From assembly GCA_026392775.1 (NCBI GenBank), contig JAPLBK010000118.1, forward strand, positions 1-14,052: 14,052 bases of DNA, read 5' to 3'. Below are positions 1 through 8,214 of this stretch, in pieces. Position 1 is the stretch's first letter. Each line of letters opens with the position of its first letter. Below the pieces are notes generated by a model that had not been told where the DNA came from, did no database searches, and worked only from the letters and a program-made list of their open reading frames with translations. This stretch comes from Actinomycetota bacterium (GTDB lineage Bacteria; Actinomycetota; Actinomycetes; Nanopelagicales; Nanopelagicaceae). The position numbers were made by a program, and so were the translations under genes.

Positions 1-531
1 CTCTGGGAAGCTGGAAAGAACCATGGATTAATCCCAGTTGGAATTGGTGTGTATGGAACTACTGGTCGACTAGAGAAGTGTTACCGCGCATACGGTCCAG
101 AGCTTGAAACTGAATACACCGTAGTTGAAGCTGGAATGCAATCTCCAAAACTAAAAGAGGCAGATTTCATTGGTAAAGATGCACATGTGAAGCACCGTGC
201 TGAGAAGCCTGTTGCAATGCTGTGCACACTCTTTGTTGATGATCACAAATCTTCAAAAGGTGAAAAGCGCTACATGATGGGAAATGAACCGATTCTTACA
301 TTAGATAAGAAGCCAATTACAGATGCACATGGGCGTCGTTCATATGTAACAAGTGCTGGTTCTGCTCCATCTTTAGGTAAGCACATCCTGATGTCTTACC
401 TTCCAACAGAGTTAGCTGTTGCTGGAAACAAGTTCCTCGTTGAATATCTTGGTGAGCACTATCCATGTTCAGTCGCTGAAGTTGGCCCAACATCAGTATT
501 TGACCCATCAAATGAGCGGATCCTTGCATAA
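1..531 (+). CDS. Dimethylglycine/sarcosine dehydrogenase-like protein, GcvT-type C-terminal part (5' truncated)
   Basis: This is the last 176 residues of a gene that begins before the window; the frame is open from base 1, so the apparent ATG at 49 is internal. The residues match the C-terminal half of the glycine-cleavage T-protein/aminomethyltransferase fold: LWEAGKNHGLIPVG, then GRLEKCYRAYG, GKDAHVKHRAEKP, and a terminal barrel with SYVTSAGSAPSLGK and GEHYPCSVAEVGPTSVFDP. In dimethylglycine and sarcosine dehydrogenases this folate-binding module is fused behind an FAD oxidoreductase domain and takes up the released C1 unit as methylene-THF. The immediately following etfB and etfA, the first overlapping this stop by one base, indicate a dehydrogenase that passes electrons to ETF rather than an O2-using oxidase. 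The dehydrogenase domain is outside the window, so a free-standing aminomethyltransferase cannot be excluded. Which of dimethylglycine or sarcosine is the substrate is inferred from context. Confidence 0.75.
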   Translation, partial: LWEAGKNHGLIPVGIGVYGTTGRLEKCYRAYGPELETEYTVVEAGMQSPKLKEADFIGKDAHVKHRAEKPVAMLCTLFVDDHKSSKGEKRYMMGNEPILTLDKKPITDAHGRRSYVTSAGSAPSLGKHILMSYLPTELAVAGNKFLVEYLGEHYPCSVAEVGPTSVFDPSNERILA

Positions 532-1286
532 TGGACGTACTTGTCTGCCTAAAGCGCGTTCCACTAGCAGGTGGAACGCTGATTCTGACTCCAGATTCAC
601 GCGATATCGAAACTAAGCATTTAGGTTTTGGTATTAGCCCCCATGAGGAAAACGCAGTTGAAGCCGGAGTTCAACTCGTTGAACAGATGGGTGGAACTCT
701 GACTCTGCTTACTCTTGGACCTTCTGATGCTGAAGAACAACTACGCTCACAGTTAGCTATTGGTGCAACTCGCGCCGTGTTGATTGAAACAGATGGACAG
801 GAGTGGGACCCACAGGGAACTGCTGCAGCACTAGTTGATGCAATTAATGCTGAAGAGACCAAGTTTGACTTAATCATTTTTGGTGCAGAATCTGCTGATA
901 GTGCGGGGTATCAAATTCATATTCGTGTGGCCCATGCACTCAATCGTCCGATTATCACAAACGTTAAATCGATGAAGATTGAAAATGGCGTTGCAGTATG
1001 TGATCGAGTAGTTGCTGCTGGACGTGAGCATTACGAAGTTGCTCTACCTGCCATTGTTACCGTGCGCGATGGATTAAATATTCCACGATATCCGTCAGTT
1101 CCTGGACGCATGCAAGCGCGCAAGAAGCCAGTAAATATGAAAAAGGCAGAAGCTCGAGTTCCTAAGTTAGAGAAAGTTGTTTTAACTCTCGCACCTTCTA
1201 AATCAACTGGAGCAGAGATCTTGGGCAACGGCGCCGATGCTGTTCCTGCACTGGTAGATATCTTGAAAAAGATCGGAGCTTTCTAA
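531..1286 (+). CDS. etfB: Electron transfer flavoprotein, beta subunit
   Basis: The 251-residue product has the usual length of EtfB. The N-terminus MDVLVCLKRVP opens an adenine-nucleotide alpha-hydrolase-like fold. The family signature region, VALPAIVTVRDGLNIPRYPS followed by GRMQARKKP at roughly residues 173-202, is clear. EtfB pairs with EtfA to form a soluble FAD/AMP heterodimer that takes single electrons from flavoprotein dehydrogenases and hands them to ETF:quinone oxidoreductase. The start overlaps the preceding stop by one base (TAATG) and its own stop overlaps the etfA start the same way, so the three genes are translationally coupled. The likely electron donor is the dehydrogenase encoded just upstream. 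Whether this ETF also serves the MetF/MetV pair further along is an open question. Confidence 0.93.
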   Translation: MDVLVCLKRVPLAGGTLILTPDSRDIETKHLGFGISPHEENAVEAGVQLVEQMGGTLTLLTLGPSDAEEQLRSQLAIGATRAVLIETDGQEWDPQGTAAALVDAINAEETKFDLIIFGAESADSAGYQIHIRVAHALNRPIITNVKSMKIENGVAVCDRVVAAGREHYEVALPAIVTVRDGLNIPRYPSVPGRMQARKKPVNMKKAEARVPKLEKVVLTLAPSKSTGAEILGNGADAVPALVDILKKIGAF

Positions 1287-2245
1287 TGATTCTTGTGCTC
1301 GTAGATCAAGATCGCGGTGAACTAGATCAACTCTCACTTCGTGCATTAACTGCGGCTCGTAAGTTAGGCCAAGATGTTGAAGCTGTTGTCATTGGCAAAG
1401 AAGGCTCAGCCCTTGCTGGAATCGTTGGTGAATATGGTGCCAAGGTGTTACATGTTGCATCCCATGCCAACATCACTGATTACACACCGATGGCATCAGG
1501 GCGTGCACTCAAAGACCTAGTGGAAAAACTTAAGCCAGCTGCAGTCCTTGCTGCTGGAAGTCCACGTGGTAATGAACAGCTAGCGCATTTAGCTGCTTTT
1601 CTAGACCTTCCAATGGCAGCAGAGTGTTCAGAGATCACTTTGGGTTCTCCTCACCATGTGCTTCGTGCACGATGGGCAGGAAATCTGATTGAGTCTGCAA
1701 ATGTTCACGCAGATATTTTGATTGCAACAGTTCTAGCGTTTTCAACTGAACCTGAATCTGCCAATGGCAGCGCAGCAACAGTTGTTGATTTCGAACCAGC
1801 CCTAGAACCACAGGATTACGCTGTAAAAGTATTGAGCCGTGATGCTGGTGAATCAAAGGGTGGCGTAACGCTCAATGATGCCAAAGTTATTGTCTCTGGC
1901 GGACGTGGTGTTGGTGGTCCAGATGGATTCGGTCAGATTGAAGAGCTTGCAAATCTATTAGGTGGCACTGTTGGTTGTTCACGTGTTGTGACAAGCTCCG
2001 GGTGGCGTCCACACGCTGAGCAAGTGGGACAAACAGGAACAAAGGTTGCACCAGATCTCTATATCGCAGCTGGTATCTCAGGTGCGATGCAGCACATTGC
2101 AGGCATGAAGAACAGTAAAACAATCGTAGTTATTAATACAGATCCAGAGGCTCCAATTTTAGGCTATGCAGATTACGCAATTATCGGTGACTTGCATCAA
2201 GTAATACCTGCGCTCACTAGCGCAATTCGCCAAGCCAAGGGATAA
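1286..2245 (+). CDS. etfA: Electron transfer flavoprotein, alpha subunit
   Basis: The 319-residue product is the normal EtfA length. The C-terminal FAD-binding domain is well conserved: [12 protein letters not shown], then a [10 protein letters not shown] segment, [39 protein letters not shown] and [18 protein letters not shown], spanning about residues 203-305. The N-terminal half is the more variable alpha/beta domain that packs on EtfB. The gene starts in the TAATG overlap with etfB and ends 2 bases before fhs, with an AAGGGA-like ribosome site at its 3' end serving fhs. With EtfB it should carry electrons from the upstream methylamine dehydrogenase to the quinone pool. The ETF:quinone oxidoreductase is not in the window. 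Confidence 0.93.
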   Translation: MILVLVDQDRGELDQLSLRALTAARKLGQDVEAVVIGKEGSALAGIVGEYGAKVLHVASHANITDYTPMASGRALKDLVEKLKPAAVLAAGSPRGNEQLAHLAAFLDLPMAAECSEITLGSPHHVLRARWAGNLIESANVHADILIATVLAFSTEPESANGSAATVVDFEPALEPQDYAVKVLSRDAGESKGGVTLNDAKVIVSGGRGVGGPDGFGQIEELANLLGGTVGCSRVVTSSGWRPHAEQVGQTGTKVAPDLYIAAGISGAMQHIAGMKNSKTIVVINTDPEAPILGYADYAIIGDLHQVIPALTSAIRQAKG

Positions 2246-2247
2246 AA

Positions 2248-3912
2248 ATGTCAGATATCGAAATTGCACAAGCTGCAACGATGAAGCCAGTCACCGAAAT
2301 CGGTGCCAGCTTAGGGATTGATGCAGATTACTTAGAGGCTTATGGAAAGTACAAAGCCAAAGTCAATTTGAAATATCTGGCATCTTTGCCTAAGCGGGAA
2401 AACTCAAAGCTGATTTTAGTAACTGCTATAAGCCCGACACCTGCAGGTGAAGGAAAGACAACTACAACTGTTGGTCTGGGTGATGCACTGCGACATATTG
2501 GCAAAAATGCAATGATTGCACTTCGTGAGCCATCTCTAGGTCCAGTATTTGGAATGAAAGGTGGAGCAGCCGGTGGGGGCTATGCCCAGGTAGTTCCCAT
2601 GGAAGATATCAATCTTCACTTCACCGGAGATTTCAACGCTATAGCACTTGCAAATAACTTACTTGCTGCTCTTTTAGATAACCACATCCACCATGGAAAT
2701 GAACTTAACATCGATGTTCGTCGCATTGCATGGAAGCGCGTTGTTGATATGAATGATCGTGCATTACGCGAAATCATTGCATCCCTTGGTGGTGTTGGTA
2801 ATGGTTATCCACGCAGTGATGGTTTCGACATCGTTGTTGCCTCTGAAATCATGGCAATTTTCTGCCTTGCCACATCTATTGAAGATCTGAAAGAGAAGAT
2901 TGGCAAAATTGTTGTTGCTTACACCAAGGACAAGAAGCCAGTTCTTGCAAGTGATCTAAAAGCTCAAGGTGCTATGACGGTAATCTTAAAAGATGCTTTC
3001 CAGCCAAACTTAGTTCAGACTCTTGAGAACACTCCAGCCTTTATTCACGGTGGGCCATTTGCCAATATCGCCCATGGTTGCAACTCTGTAGTAGCTACAA
3101 CTTCTGCAATGAAGTTGGCAGATTATGTTGTTACAGAAGCTGGCTTTGGTGCAGATCTTGGAGCTGAAAAGTTCATTGATATTAAATGCCGCAAAACAGG
3201 TTTACGCCCATCTGCATGTGTATTAGTTGCAACCATCCGTGCAATTAAATACCACGGTGGCGCTGACCTAAAGACAATTACGGAGGAGAACTTGCCGGCG
3301 TTAGAAGCTGGCCTTGTTAACCTTGAGCGACATATCAACAACATCACCAAGGTTTACAACCTTCCCCTAGTTGTTTCAATTAACAACTTCACAAGTGATA
3401 CTAAGGCTGAAGTTGAACTACTTCGTGCGCGAGTTGAAAAGCTAGGCGTGAAGATTGTGCTTGCAACTCACTGGGCTGATGGTGGTAAGGGTGCAGCTGA
3501 TCTAGCACATGCTGTTGTTGAACTATGCCAGAAGCCACAAGCTATGACTTTTGTATATGAAGATGGCGCAACTTTGTGGGAGAAAATCAACGCAGTTGCC
3601 ACAAAGATTTATGGCGCAAAAGATGTAACTGCTGATGCCAAGGTGCTGGCAAAGCTCAAGGAGTTTGAAGCATCTGGTTATGGAAACTTCCCCATTTGTG
3701 TGGCAAAAACTCAGTATTCCTTCTCAACTGATGCAACTCTACGTGGTGCACCAAGTGGCCACACCATCAATGTTCGCGAAGTAAAGCTCTCAGCAGGTGC
3801 TGAATTCATCGTGATGATCTGCGGAGAAGTCATGACAATGCCAGGGTTGCCTAAGGTTCCATCTGCAGAACGCATTGATTATGTAGATGGAAAGGTAGTT
3901 GGCCTTTTCTAA
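2248..3912 (+). CDS. fhs: Formate--tetrahydrofolate ligase (10-formyl-THF synthetase)
   Basis: The 554-residue product matches the full length of monofunctional Fhs. The nucleotide loop [10 protein letters not shown] is at about residues 64-73, followed by the family hallmark [20 protein letters not shown] and a [12 protein letters not shown] segment. The C-terminal region keeps the GAGAEF-like [22 protein letters not shown]. The enzyme interconverts formate, ATP and THF with 10-formyl-THF, ADP and phosphate. At the end of a demethylation operon it most plausibly runs towards formate and ATP, disposing of C1 units taken from betaine, dimethylglycine and sarcosine; the biosynthetic direction is also possible. 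A cyclohydrolase/dehydrogenase such as FolD, needed between methylene-THF and formyl-THF, is not in the window. It is the last gene of the left plus-strand block and converges on the DUF1638 gene 32 bases away. Confidence 0.95.
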   Translation: MSDIEIAQAATMKPVTEIGASLGIDADYLEAYGKYKAKVNLKYLASLPKRENSKLILVTAISPTPAGEGKTTTTVGLGDALRHIGKNAMIALREPSLGPVFGMKGGAAGGGYAQVVPMEDINLHFTGDFNAIALANNLLAALLDNHIHHGNELNIDVRRIAWKRVVDMNDRALREIIASLGGVGNGYPRSDGFDIVVASEIMAIFCLATSIEDLKEKIGKIVVAYTKDKKPVLASDLKAQGAMTVILKDAFQPNLVQTLENTPAFIHGGPFANIAHGCNSVVATTSAMKLADYVVTEAGFGADLGAEKFIDIKCRKTGLRPSACVLVATIRAIKYHGGADLKTITEENLPALEAGLVNLERHINNITKVYNLPLVVSINNFTSDTKAEVELLRARVEKLGVKIVLATHWADGGKGAADLAHAVVELCQKPQAMTFVYEDGATLWEKINAVATKIYGAKDVTADAKVLAKLKEFEASGYGNFPICVAKTQYSFSTDATLRGAPSGHTINVREVKLSAGAEFIVMICGEVMTMPGLPKVPSAERIDYVDGKVVGLF

Positions 3913-3944
3913 TGAAGTATTCGACTTAGTCATAAGATGTGGCT
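3913..3944. other. Short convergent intergenic gap
   Basis: Two operons meet tail to tail here with only 32 bases between their stop codons. I see no GC-rich hairpin with a T-run in either orientation. The only dyad is a weak CTTA/TAAG pair around 3924-3935. Transcripts probably overlap, end by a factor-dependent mechanism, or end inside the opposing gene. Confidence 0.5.
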
Positions 3945-4529
3945 TTAGTTGCTAAGTAATTCCTTCACTTGCTGGGCTAGTTGACCATAACCAACGTTTT
4001 GAATCTCTAGAGGCAAACCAATACTTGCAGCAGCTTGAGTCGCTAGCTCTTCTAACTCTTTACTCGGAACTTGGGCTAACCAGATAACCCGTGAATAGTT
4101 CTTAAAGTAGTCATCACGCAATTCGGGCCGTTTATCTAAACCCAGCTCAACCATGACACTGCGGTGAAAGGATTTAGCTAGAAAATCAGTTAAGAAATAT
4201 GTTCCAGCATCAGATTCCATGATCTCTTCTATCTTCTTTGCCCCTGCAAAAATGTCATAGCAATGATTACCGCCTAAACGCTTCACACCGTGCTTTGTAA
4301 TGACAGTATCGAGTGCGCCATACGTTCCGCAATCGGCATATGCCACAGCGCACTTTTCATGCTGGTCTTTAATCTCAATGAGTAATGCCTCAACTTCACC
4401 AGCAATCTTTTCTGGGCGGTTATGAAGCAGGGGAGGAAGGGGATAGATAGTGATATCAAGTGATTCTGTTGCTGCAATATCGGCAATATGGGTTGCAAGT
4501 GCCCCGCAGGCAACTACGCCAATGCTCAT
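3945..4529 (-). CDS. DUF1638 family protein of corrinoid methyltransferase operons
   Basis: The 194-residue product has the features I associate with DUF1638: a short N-terminal strand MSIGVVACGAL, a central AYADCGTYG and a GGNHCYDIFAG motif. Cysteines 8, 67 and 90, with His89, could form a metal or cofactor site; Cys60 is also present. There is no signal peptide or membrane segment, so it should be cytoplasmic. The family has no established biochemical role that I know of, but it recurs next to MttB-family methyltransferases, corrinoid proteins and RACo-like activators, so a part in corrinoid loading, repair or methyl transfer is a reasonable inference. Its ATG overlaps the preceding gene's stop as ATGA and has no clear ribosome site of its own, implying translational coupling. 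It is the last gene of the minus-strand operon. Confidence 0.75.
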   Translation of the reverse strand: MSIGVVACGALATHIADIAATESLDITIYPLPPLLHNRPEKIAGEVEALLIEIKDQHEKCAVAYADCGTYGALDTVITKHGVKRLGGNHCYDIFAGAKKIEEIMESDAGTYFLTDFLAKSFHRSVMVELGLDKRPELRDDYFKNYSRVIWLAQVPSKELEELATQAAASIGLPLEIQNVGYGQLAQQVKELLSN

Positions 4530-6430
4530 GCAGGAAAAGCGAGACGTTCAACGAACTTATCGTTGAAATCTTCGCGATCAGATAATTCGATGTAGTCAAT
4601 TTCATCAAGTAGAGCTTGGGCGCCATTGCGCTCTTGGGCCGATAGTAGAACCATTTTGGCACCTTCTCCAGCAACGTTACCTGCGGACATAATGCGCATC
4701 ACTGAAAGCTTTGGCACTAAGCCAATCTTGACCGCAGATGAAGGGGAGAGGTAAGAACCAAAAGAGCCAGCAAGTAGTACTTGCTGAATTTCAGATTCCT
4801 GCACACCAAATTCTTCTAACAAAAGCGCCCAACCTGTGGCAATAGCCGCCTTTGCAAATTGAAGTTCACGAACATCGCGCTGAGTTAAAAAGACACAATC
4901 AGATAGATCACCCGCTTCTTTGCTCCATGTTAGAACAAAGACGCGCTCACCTTCACGAGTGACTAAACGACTAGCTAGCTTTGGCGAAATAGTTAGCGCA
5001 GCCTCATCAGACACAAACTTACCTGAGTGATCAAGTAAGCCCACTTGAACTAGACATGCACATGCATCAACTAGGCCTGACCCACAGATACCAACTGCTG
5101 GAGCATCGTCAATAGTTCCAATTTCTAACTCCCCATCAACAACCTTGATGGTTTCAATAGCACCAGATGCTGCTCTCACACCACATTTAATACTGGCAGC
5201 TTCAAAGGCCGGACCAGCAGGAGCAGCGGTTGCAAGAATCTTGTCACCATCACCTAAAACAATTTCACAGTTTGTGCCAACATCGATAAATAAGCGCAAG
5301 CGTTTATCACGATCCATTCCAGAGGCAAGTGCGCCGGCGATAATGTCTCCACCAACATATGCACCAAGTGAGGGCATGATCACTGCCTTTGCTAGTGGAT
5401 GCACGGCAATGCCAATCTCTTTGACAGAAATATTTGGATAACTAGCGCTAGCCATAATAAATGGGGCAACTCCCAGAGGTTCTGGATCAATGCCAAGGAG
5501 AAGCTGCGTCATCGTGGCATTTCCAGCAATAGCTAACTCATAAACATAGTGGGGATTAACATCGGCTTCAACACAGACCTCTTGCGTCAGCTGATTAAGG
5601 GTTTCTTGAGCCAATCCACTTAGTTTTGCAAGAGCATCAGGATCCAGCATTGTTGCACTGATGCGTGTGATGACATCTGCGCCAAATGGCTGCTGCTTAT
5701 TGAGCATTGATTTAACGGCCACTGGAGTTCCAGTGTTGAGATCCAGCAAAGTGGCAACAACTGTTGTTGTTCCCAAGTCATAAGCAATTCCATAGCGAAG
5801 ATGTGTTGTGTCACCAGCTTCAATGCCTAGAAAATCTTGATCAGCAAAGACAGCTGTCACTTTATAATTTGATGAGCGCAGTATCCGAGGCAGATCTCGC
5901 ATTGAAGCAAGGCTTGCAGTTCCTTCAAGATCATCAACTGCCTCAAAGATACGGACAATGTCAGTTCGTTGATCAGAAAGTGATGGCTCTTGTAATTTGA
6001 TGTAGCGCTTTTGAACCGCTGGACGCAAAATAACTTGGCGGCCTACGCCCACAGTTGCGGCTTTAGGGCGAGTGGTAAGAGCTGGAACATCTACTGAAAT
6101 ATCTTTAGCTGTGCGCACTAAACAGGCAAGGCGCCAGCCATCTTTGATTTCAGTGGCAGTAAAGGCACGAAAATCCAACTTTGATGGTTCGACTTCGCCA
6201 TCAGTTACCTTGATGCGACATTTCTTGCATGTGCCATAACCACCACATGTTGAATCAATTGCAATTCCATTCCAAGAAGCGGCATCAAATGCACTTACAC
6301 CAGTTGGAACGGTAATTGTTTTTTGAGAACTAGTAGATCCATCTTTTTCTAGCGATGTGAAGGCAAGCTTTACTCGCCCAGTACCGTCATGCGTTGGTAT
6401 GAGAGATGGGTCTAACTCTTTTTTACTGAT
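4526..6430 (-). CDS. RACo-like corrinoid activation protein (2Fe-2S plus ASKHA ATPase), noncanonical start
   Basis: This ATP-dependent reductive activator should return inactive Co(II) corrinoid to Co(I). Counting from the ATC at 6430 gives 634 residues, the usual family size. The N-terminal ferredoxin domain carries Cys62, Cys68 and Cys71 in STCGGYGTCKKC, with the fourth ligand probably Cys103 in WRLACLV. The C-terminal ASKHA/DUF4445 domain has YDLGTTT at about 217-223, a second phosphate loop FIDVGTNCEIVLGDG near 381-395, GICGSGLVDA, and LLAGSFGSYLSPSSA towards the end. The frame is open from a TGA at 6445-6443 but contains no ATG, GTG or TTG before a TTG at 6178, which lies after three of the four cluster cysteines. 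The ATC at 6430-6428 has an AAGGGA ribosome site about 8 bases upstream and is followed by codons for SKKEL. Function is confident; the start is not. Confidence 0.87.
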   Translation of the reverse strand: MSKKELDPSLIPTHDGTGRVKLAFTSLEKDGSTSSQKTITVPTGVSAFDAASWNGIAIDSTCGGYGTCKKCRIKVTDGEVEPSKLDFRAFTATEIKDGWRLACLVRTAKDISVDVPALTTRPKAATVGVGRQVILRPAVQKRYIKLQEPSLSDQRTDIVRIFEAVDDLEGTASLASMRDLPRILRSSNYKVTAVFADQDFLGIEAGDTTHLRYGIAYDLGTTTVVATLLDLNTGTPVAVKSMLNKQQPFGADVITRISATMLDPDALAKLSGLAQETLNQLTQEVCVEADVNPHYVYELAIAGNATMTQLLLGIDPEPLGVAPFIMASASYPNISVKEIGIAVHPLAKAVIMPSLGAYVGGDIIAGALASGMDRDKRLRLFIDVGTNCEIVLGDGDKILATAAPAGPAFEAASIKCGVRAASGAIETIKVVDGELEIGTIDDAPAVGICGSGLVDACACLVQVGLLDHSGKFVSDEAALTISPKLASRLVTREGERVFVLTWSKEAGDLSDCVFLTQRDVRELQFAKAAIATGWALLLEEFGVQESEIQQVLLAGSFGSYLSPSSAVKIGLVPKLSVMRIMSAGNVAGEGAKMVLLSAQERNGAQALLDEIDYIELSDREDFNDKFVERLAFPA

Positions 6431-6442
6431 AACTAGTTCCCT
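6428..6442 (-). promoter_or_regulatory. Ribosome binding site and apparent ATC start of the corrinoid activator
   Basis: On the minus strand, AGGGAA is followed by CTAGTT and then ATCAGTAAAAAAGAG. The spacing suits initiation at the ATC, and the codons after it (AGT AAA AAA GAG) look like a typical bacterial N-terminus. The site overlaps the stop of the upstream methyltransferase gene (TAG at 6435-6433). A single C-to-G change would make a perfect ATG start, so this may be a true rare start, a start-loss mutation, or a base-call error. Confidence 0.5.
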
Positions 6443-7305
6443 TCAGCGGCAGCTTTTGCTGCCTCCATTGCGCGATAGCGCATGATCCAATTAGTTCCCC
6501 AAGGATCAAGGCCAAGGAGCAAGTCTGCAGCACGAACTGCCTCAACGATGGCAGGCGTGCGCGAATCCATGACCGCACTTGTTAATCCCATTGCCATTGC
6601 AGCTGGCAAAAATGCTGCATTGAGTGCATGGCGATGTGGAAGACCAAAGGAGATGTTCGATGCACCTAGAGTCATATTCAGGCCGTACTTTTCGCGGATT
6701 AAATAGATTGTCTCTAGCGTGTTCTTTACCGCCTCTGGATCTGCGCCAACAGTCATTGCTAGTGGATCAATAACAAGATCCTCTAGAGGAATGCCGTGCT
6801 TTTCAACAGTGCGAACAATCTTTTCAACAATAATCATGCGCTCTGCAGCCGTTTGTGGAATTCCAGTTTCATCATTAGGCAGGGCAATAATGGCTGAGCC
6901 ATGTTTTTTGATTAGAGGAAGCACTAGCTCCATACGATCATCTTCACCAGTAACACTGTTAACAAGTGCTTTACCTTGGTAAGTCTCAAGTCCTGCCTGT
7001 AGAGCCTCGATAACTGAAGAATCGATACAGATAGGTAGATCAGTTAAAGATTGAACCAAGGTGATTGCCTTGGCAATTAGCTCTGGTTCATCAGTAAGTG
7101 GAACACCCATATTCACATCTAATACATCGGCCCCACCTGCAACTTGAGCTGCCACATCTTTTTCAATGGCAGAGAGATCACCGGCACGAAGTTGTTCTTG
7201 AAACTTCTTGCGCCCTGTTGGGTTGATGCGCTCACCGATAATAACAAATGGCTGGTCATGGCCGATTGTTACCGTTTTTCCAGGCGAAGTCAGGGTTGTG
7301 TGCAT
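6433..7305 (-). CDS. mtgA: Methyl-corrinoid:tetrahydrofolate methyltransferase (MtgA/AcsE-like, pterin-binding)
   Basis: The 290-residue product is a single pterin-binding TIM barrel of the DHPS/MeTr type. Visible elements are GERINPTGRKKF at 24-35, GADVLDVNMG at 58-67, ICIDSS at 92-97, LVNSVTGE at 114-121, DPLAMTVGAD at 180-189 and LGASNISFGLPHR at 213-225. The Asp63, Asn65, Asn116, Asp180 and Asn217 positions are those expected to hold the pterin and activate N5. It lacks the B12 and activation domains of MetH, so it must work with a separate corrinoid protein, which is encoded three genes upstream. The expected reaction moves the methyl group from methyl-Co(III) to THF, giving 5-methyl-THF for the MetF-like enzyme. 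A good AGGAG ribosome site precedes the ATG, 12 bases after the metF stop. The symbol follows the betaine system of Desulfitobacterium and is assigned by context. Confidence 0.88.
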   Translation of the reverse strand: MHTTLTSPGKTVTIGHDQPFVIIGERINPTGRKKFQEQLRAGDLSAIEKDVAAQVAGGADVLDVNMGVPLTDEPELIAKAITLVQSLTDLPICIDSSVIEALQAGLETYQGKALVNSVTGEDDRMELVLPLIKKHGSAIIALPNDETGIPQTAAERMIIVEKIVRTVEKHGIPLEDLVIDPLAMTVGADPEAVKNTLETIYLIREKYGLNMTLGASNISFGLPHRHALNAAFLPAAMAMGLTSAVMDSRTPAIVEAVRAADLLLGLDPWGTNWIMRYRAMEAAKAAAEGN

Positions 7306-7317
7306 AGGGGCTCCTAT

Positions 7318-8214
7318 TTAGTTTCTTGGTTTCTGTCCGAGGTCGTACATAAAGCGCTCTAATGAATCGTCATGTCTAAAATCTGTAACGTGCAAGCCAC
7401 GCACTGAGGGCAAAGTCATTGCATGCTTGGCTAGTTCCACGGTTAATCTATATGCCTCTTCAGCTTGATCGGCAGCAGATGAGACTCGGTTGAGTATGTC
7501 CTGCGGTATATCGATTCCAGGTACATTGTCATGCATAAACGACATTGGCTTAGCACTTTTTACCAAAACAATAGTTGGAATCAACTTTAAATCAGGAGCC
7601 ATCTTGGCAACACCAGCACAGAACTTTTCAAGGCGATCTGAGTGATAACAAATCTGTAGTTGAAGATACTTTGCACCGGCTCGGTATTTCTTCAGTGCGC
7701 GCTCAATTCGATAATCAAAAGGGGGAGCCGCTGGGTTTTCAACTGCGCTGATATAGAAATCTGGGGCTGGATCGATTTTGCGCCCTGAAAGGTATTTGCC
7801 AGTAGTGATAATTCGCGCGATATTAATAGCTTGGGTGCTATCGATATCAAAGACTCTACGGCTCTCTGGTTCATCACCGGCAGTCACATCATCACCTGTT
7901 AGAAGTGAGATGTTATCAATGCCGTGTAGTGCTGCGCCCATCATGTCGGCTTGGATAGCTAAACGGTTCTTATCACGGCAGACAATCTGCATGATGGGTT
8001 CAATTCCATGCATTTTCATGGCAATTGCAGAGGCGGTATTAGAGGCATGGGCATGGGCTGCTGGATTATCTGTTGCATTCACGCCAACAAACCACGGTGC
8101 TAAACGGGCAGCGTTCTTTTCAACTTTTGCCATTCCGCCACCATCAAGTGCTGGAAATTCAGCTGTAAAGACAACTTCGTTAGTGTTTTCTAACTTCTCG
8201 CGCATCTGTGACAT
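7318..8214 (-). CDS. metF: Methylenetetrahydrofolate reductase, MetF-like catalytic subunit
   Basis: The 298-residue product is a short FAD-dependent MTHFR barrel. It begins with the conserved acidic motif FTAEFPALDGGG, where Glu19 corresponds to the catalytic glutamate. It then has NATDNPAAHAH, an LLTGDD segment where the family has its FAD/folate loop, DFYISAVENPA, and GAKYLQLQICY where most MetF proteins have GAxFxxTQ. In this operon it should act on the 5-methyl-THF made by the MtgA-like enzyme, in the oxidative direction. It sits one base inside the MetV-like gene's stop (TAATG), so the two are translationally coupled and probably form a complex. The electron acceptor is not evident; no NADH-binding subunit or Hdr/Mvh genes are present in the window. 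The symbol is by family; the chromosome may carry another metF for methionine synthesis. Confidence 0.85.
   Translation of the reverse strand: MSQMREKLENTNEVVFTAEFPALDGGGMAKVEKNAARLAPWFVGVNATDNPAAHAHASNTASAIAMKMHGIEPIMQIVCRDKNRLAIQADMMGAALHGIDNISLLTGDDVTAGDEPESRRVFDIDSTQAINIARIITTGKYLSGRKIDPAPDFYISAVENPAAPPFDYRIERALKKYRAGAKYLQLQICYHSDRLEKFCAGVAKMAPDLKLIPTIVLVKSAKPMSFMHDNVPGIDIPQDILNRVSSAADQAEEAYRLTVELAKHAMTLPSVRGLHVTDFRHDDSLERFMYDLGQKPRN

Noticed and set aside
49..531. A small stand-alone gene starting at the ATG at 49
   Set aside because: The frame is open back to base 1 and the residues before the ATG (LWEAGKNHGLIPVG) are part of the conserved GcvT-type domain, so the gene is truncated by the window edge.
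3913..3944. Bidirectional terminator between the convergent operons
   Set aside because: No stable GC-rich stem or T-run is present in the 32 bases.
5145..5441. 98-codon plus-strand reading frame inside the activator gene
   Set aside because: It lies wholly antisense to a strongly conserved coding region, has no ribosome site or recognisable motif, and mirrors the opposite strand's codon pattern.
4526..6178. TTG at 6178 as the true start of the corrinoid activator
   Set aside because: It would remove the ferredoxin domain with three of four cluster cysteines, although the upstream frame is open and clearly encodes that domain with a well-placed ribosome site at 6442-6437.
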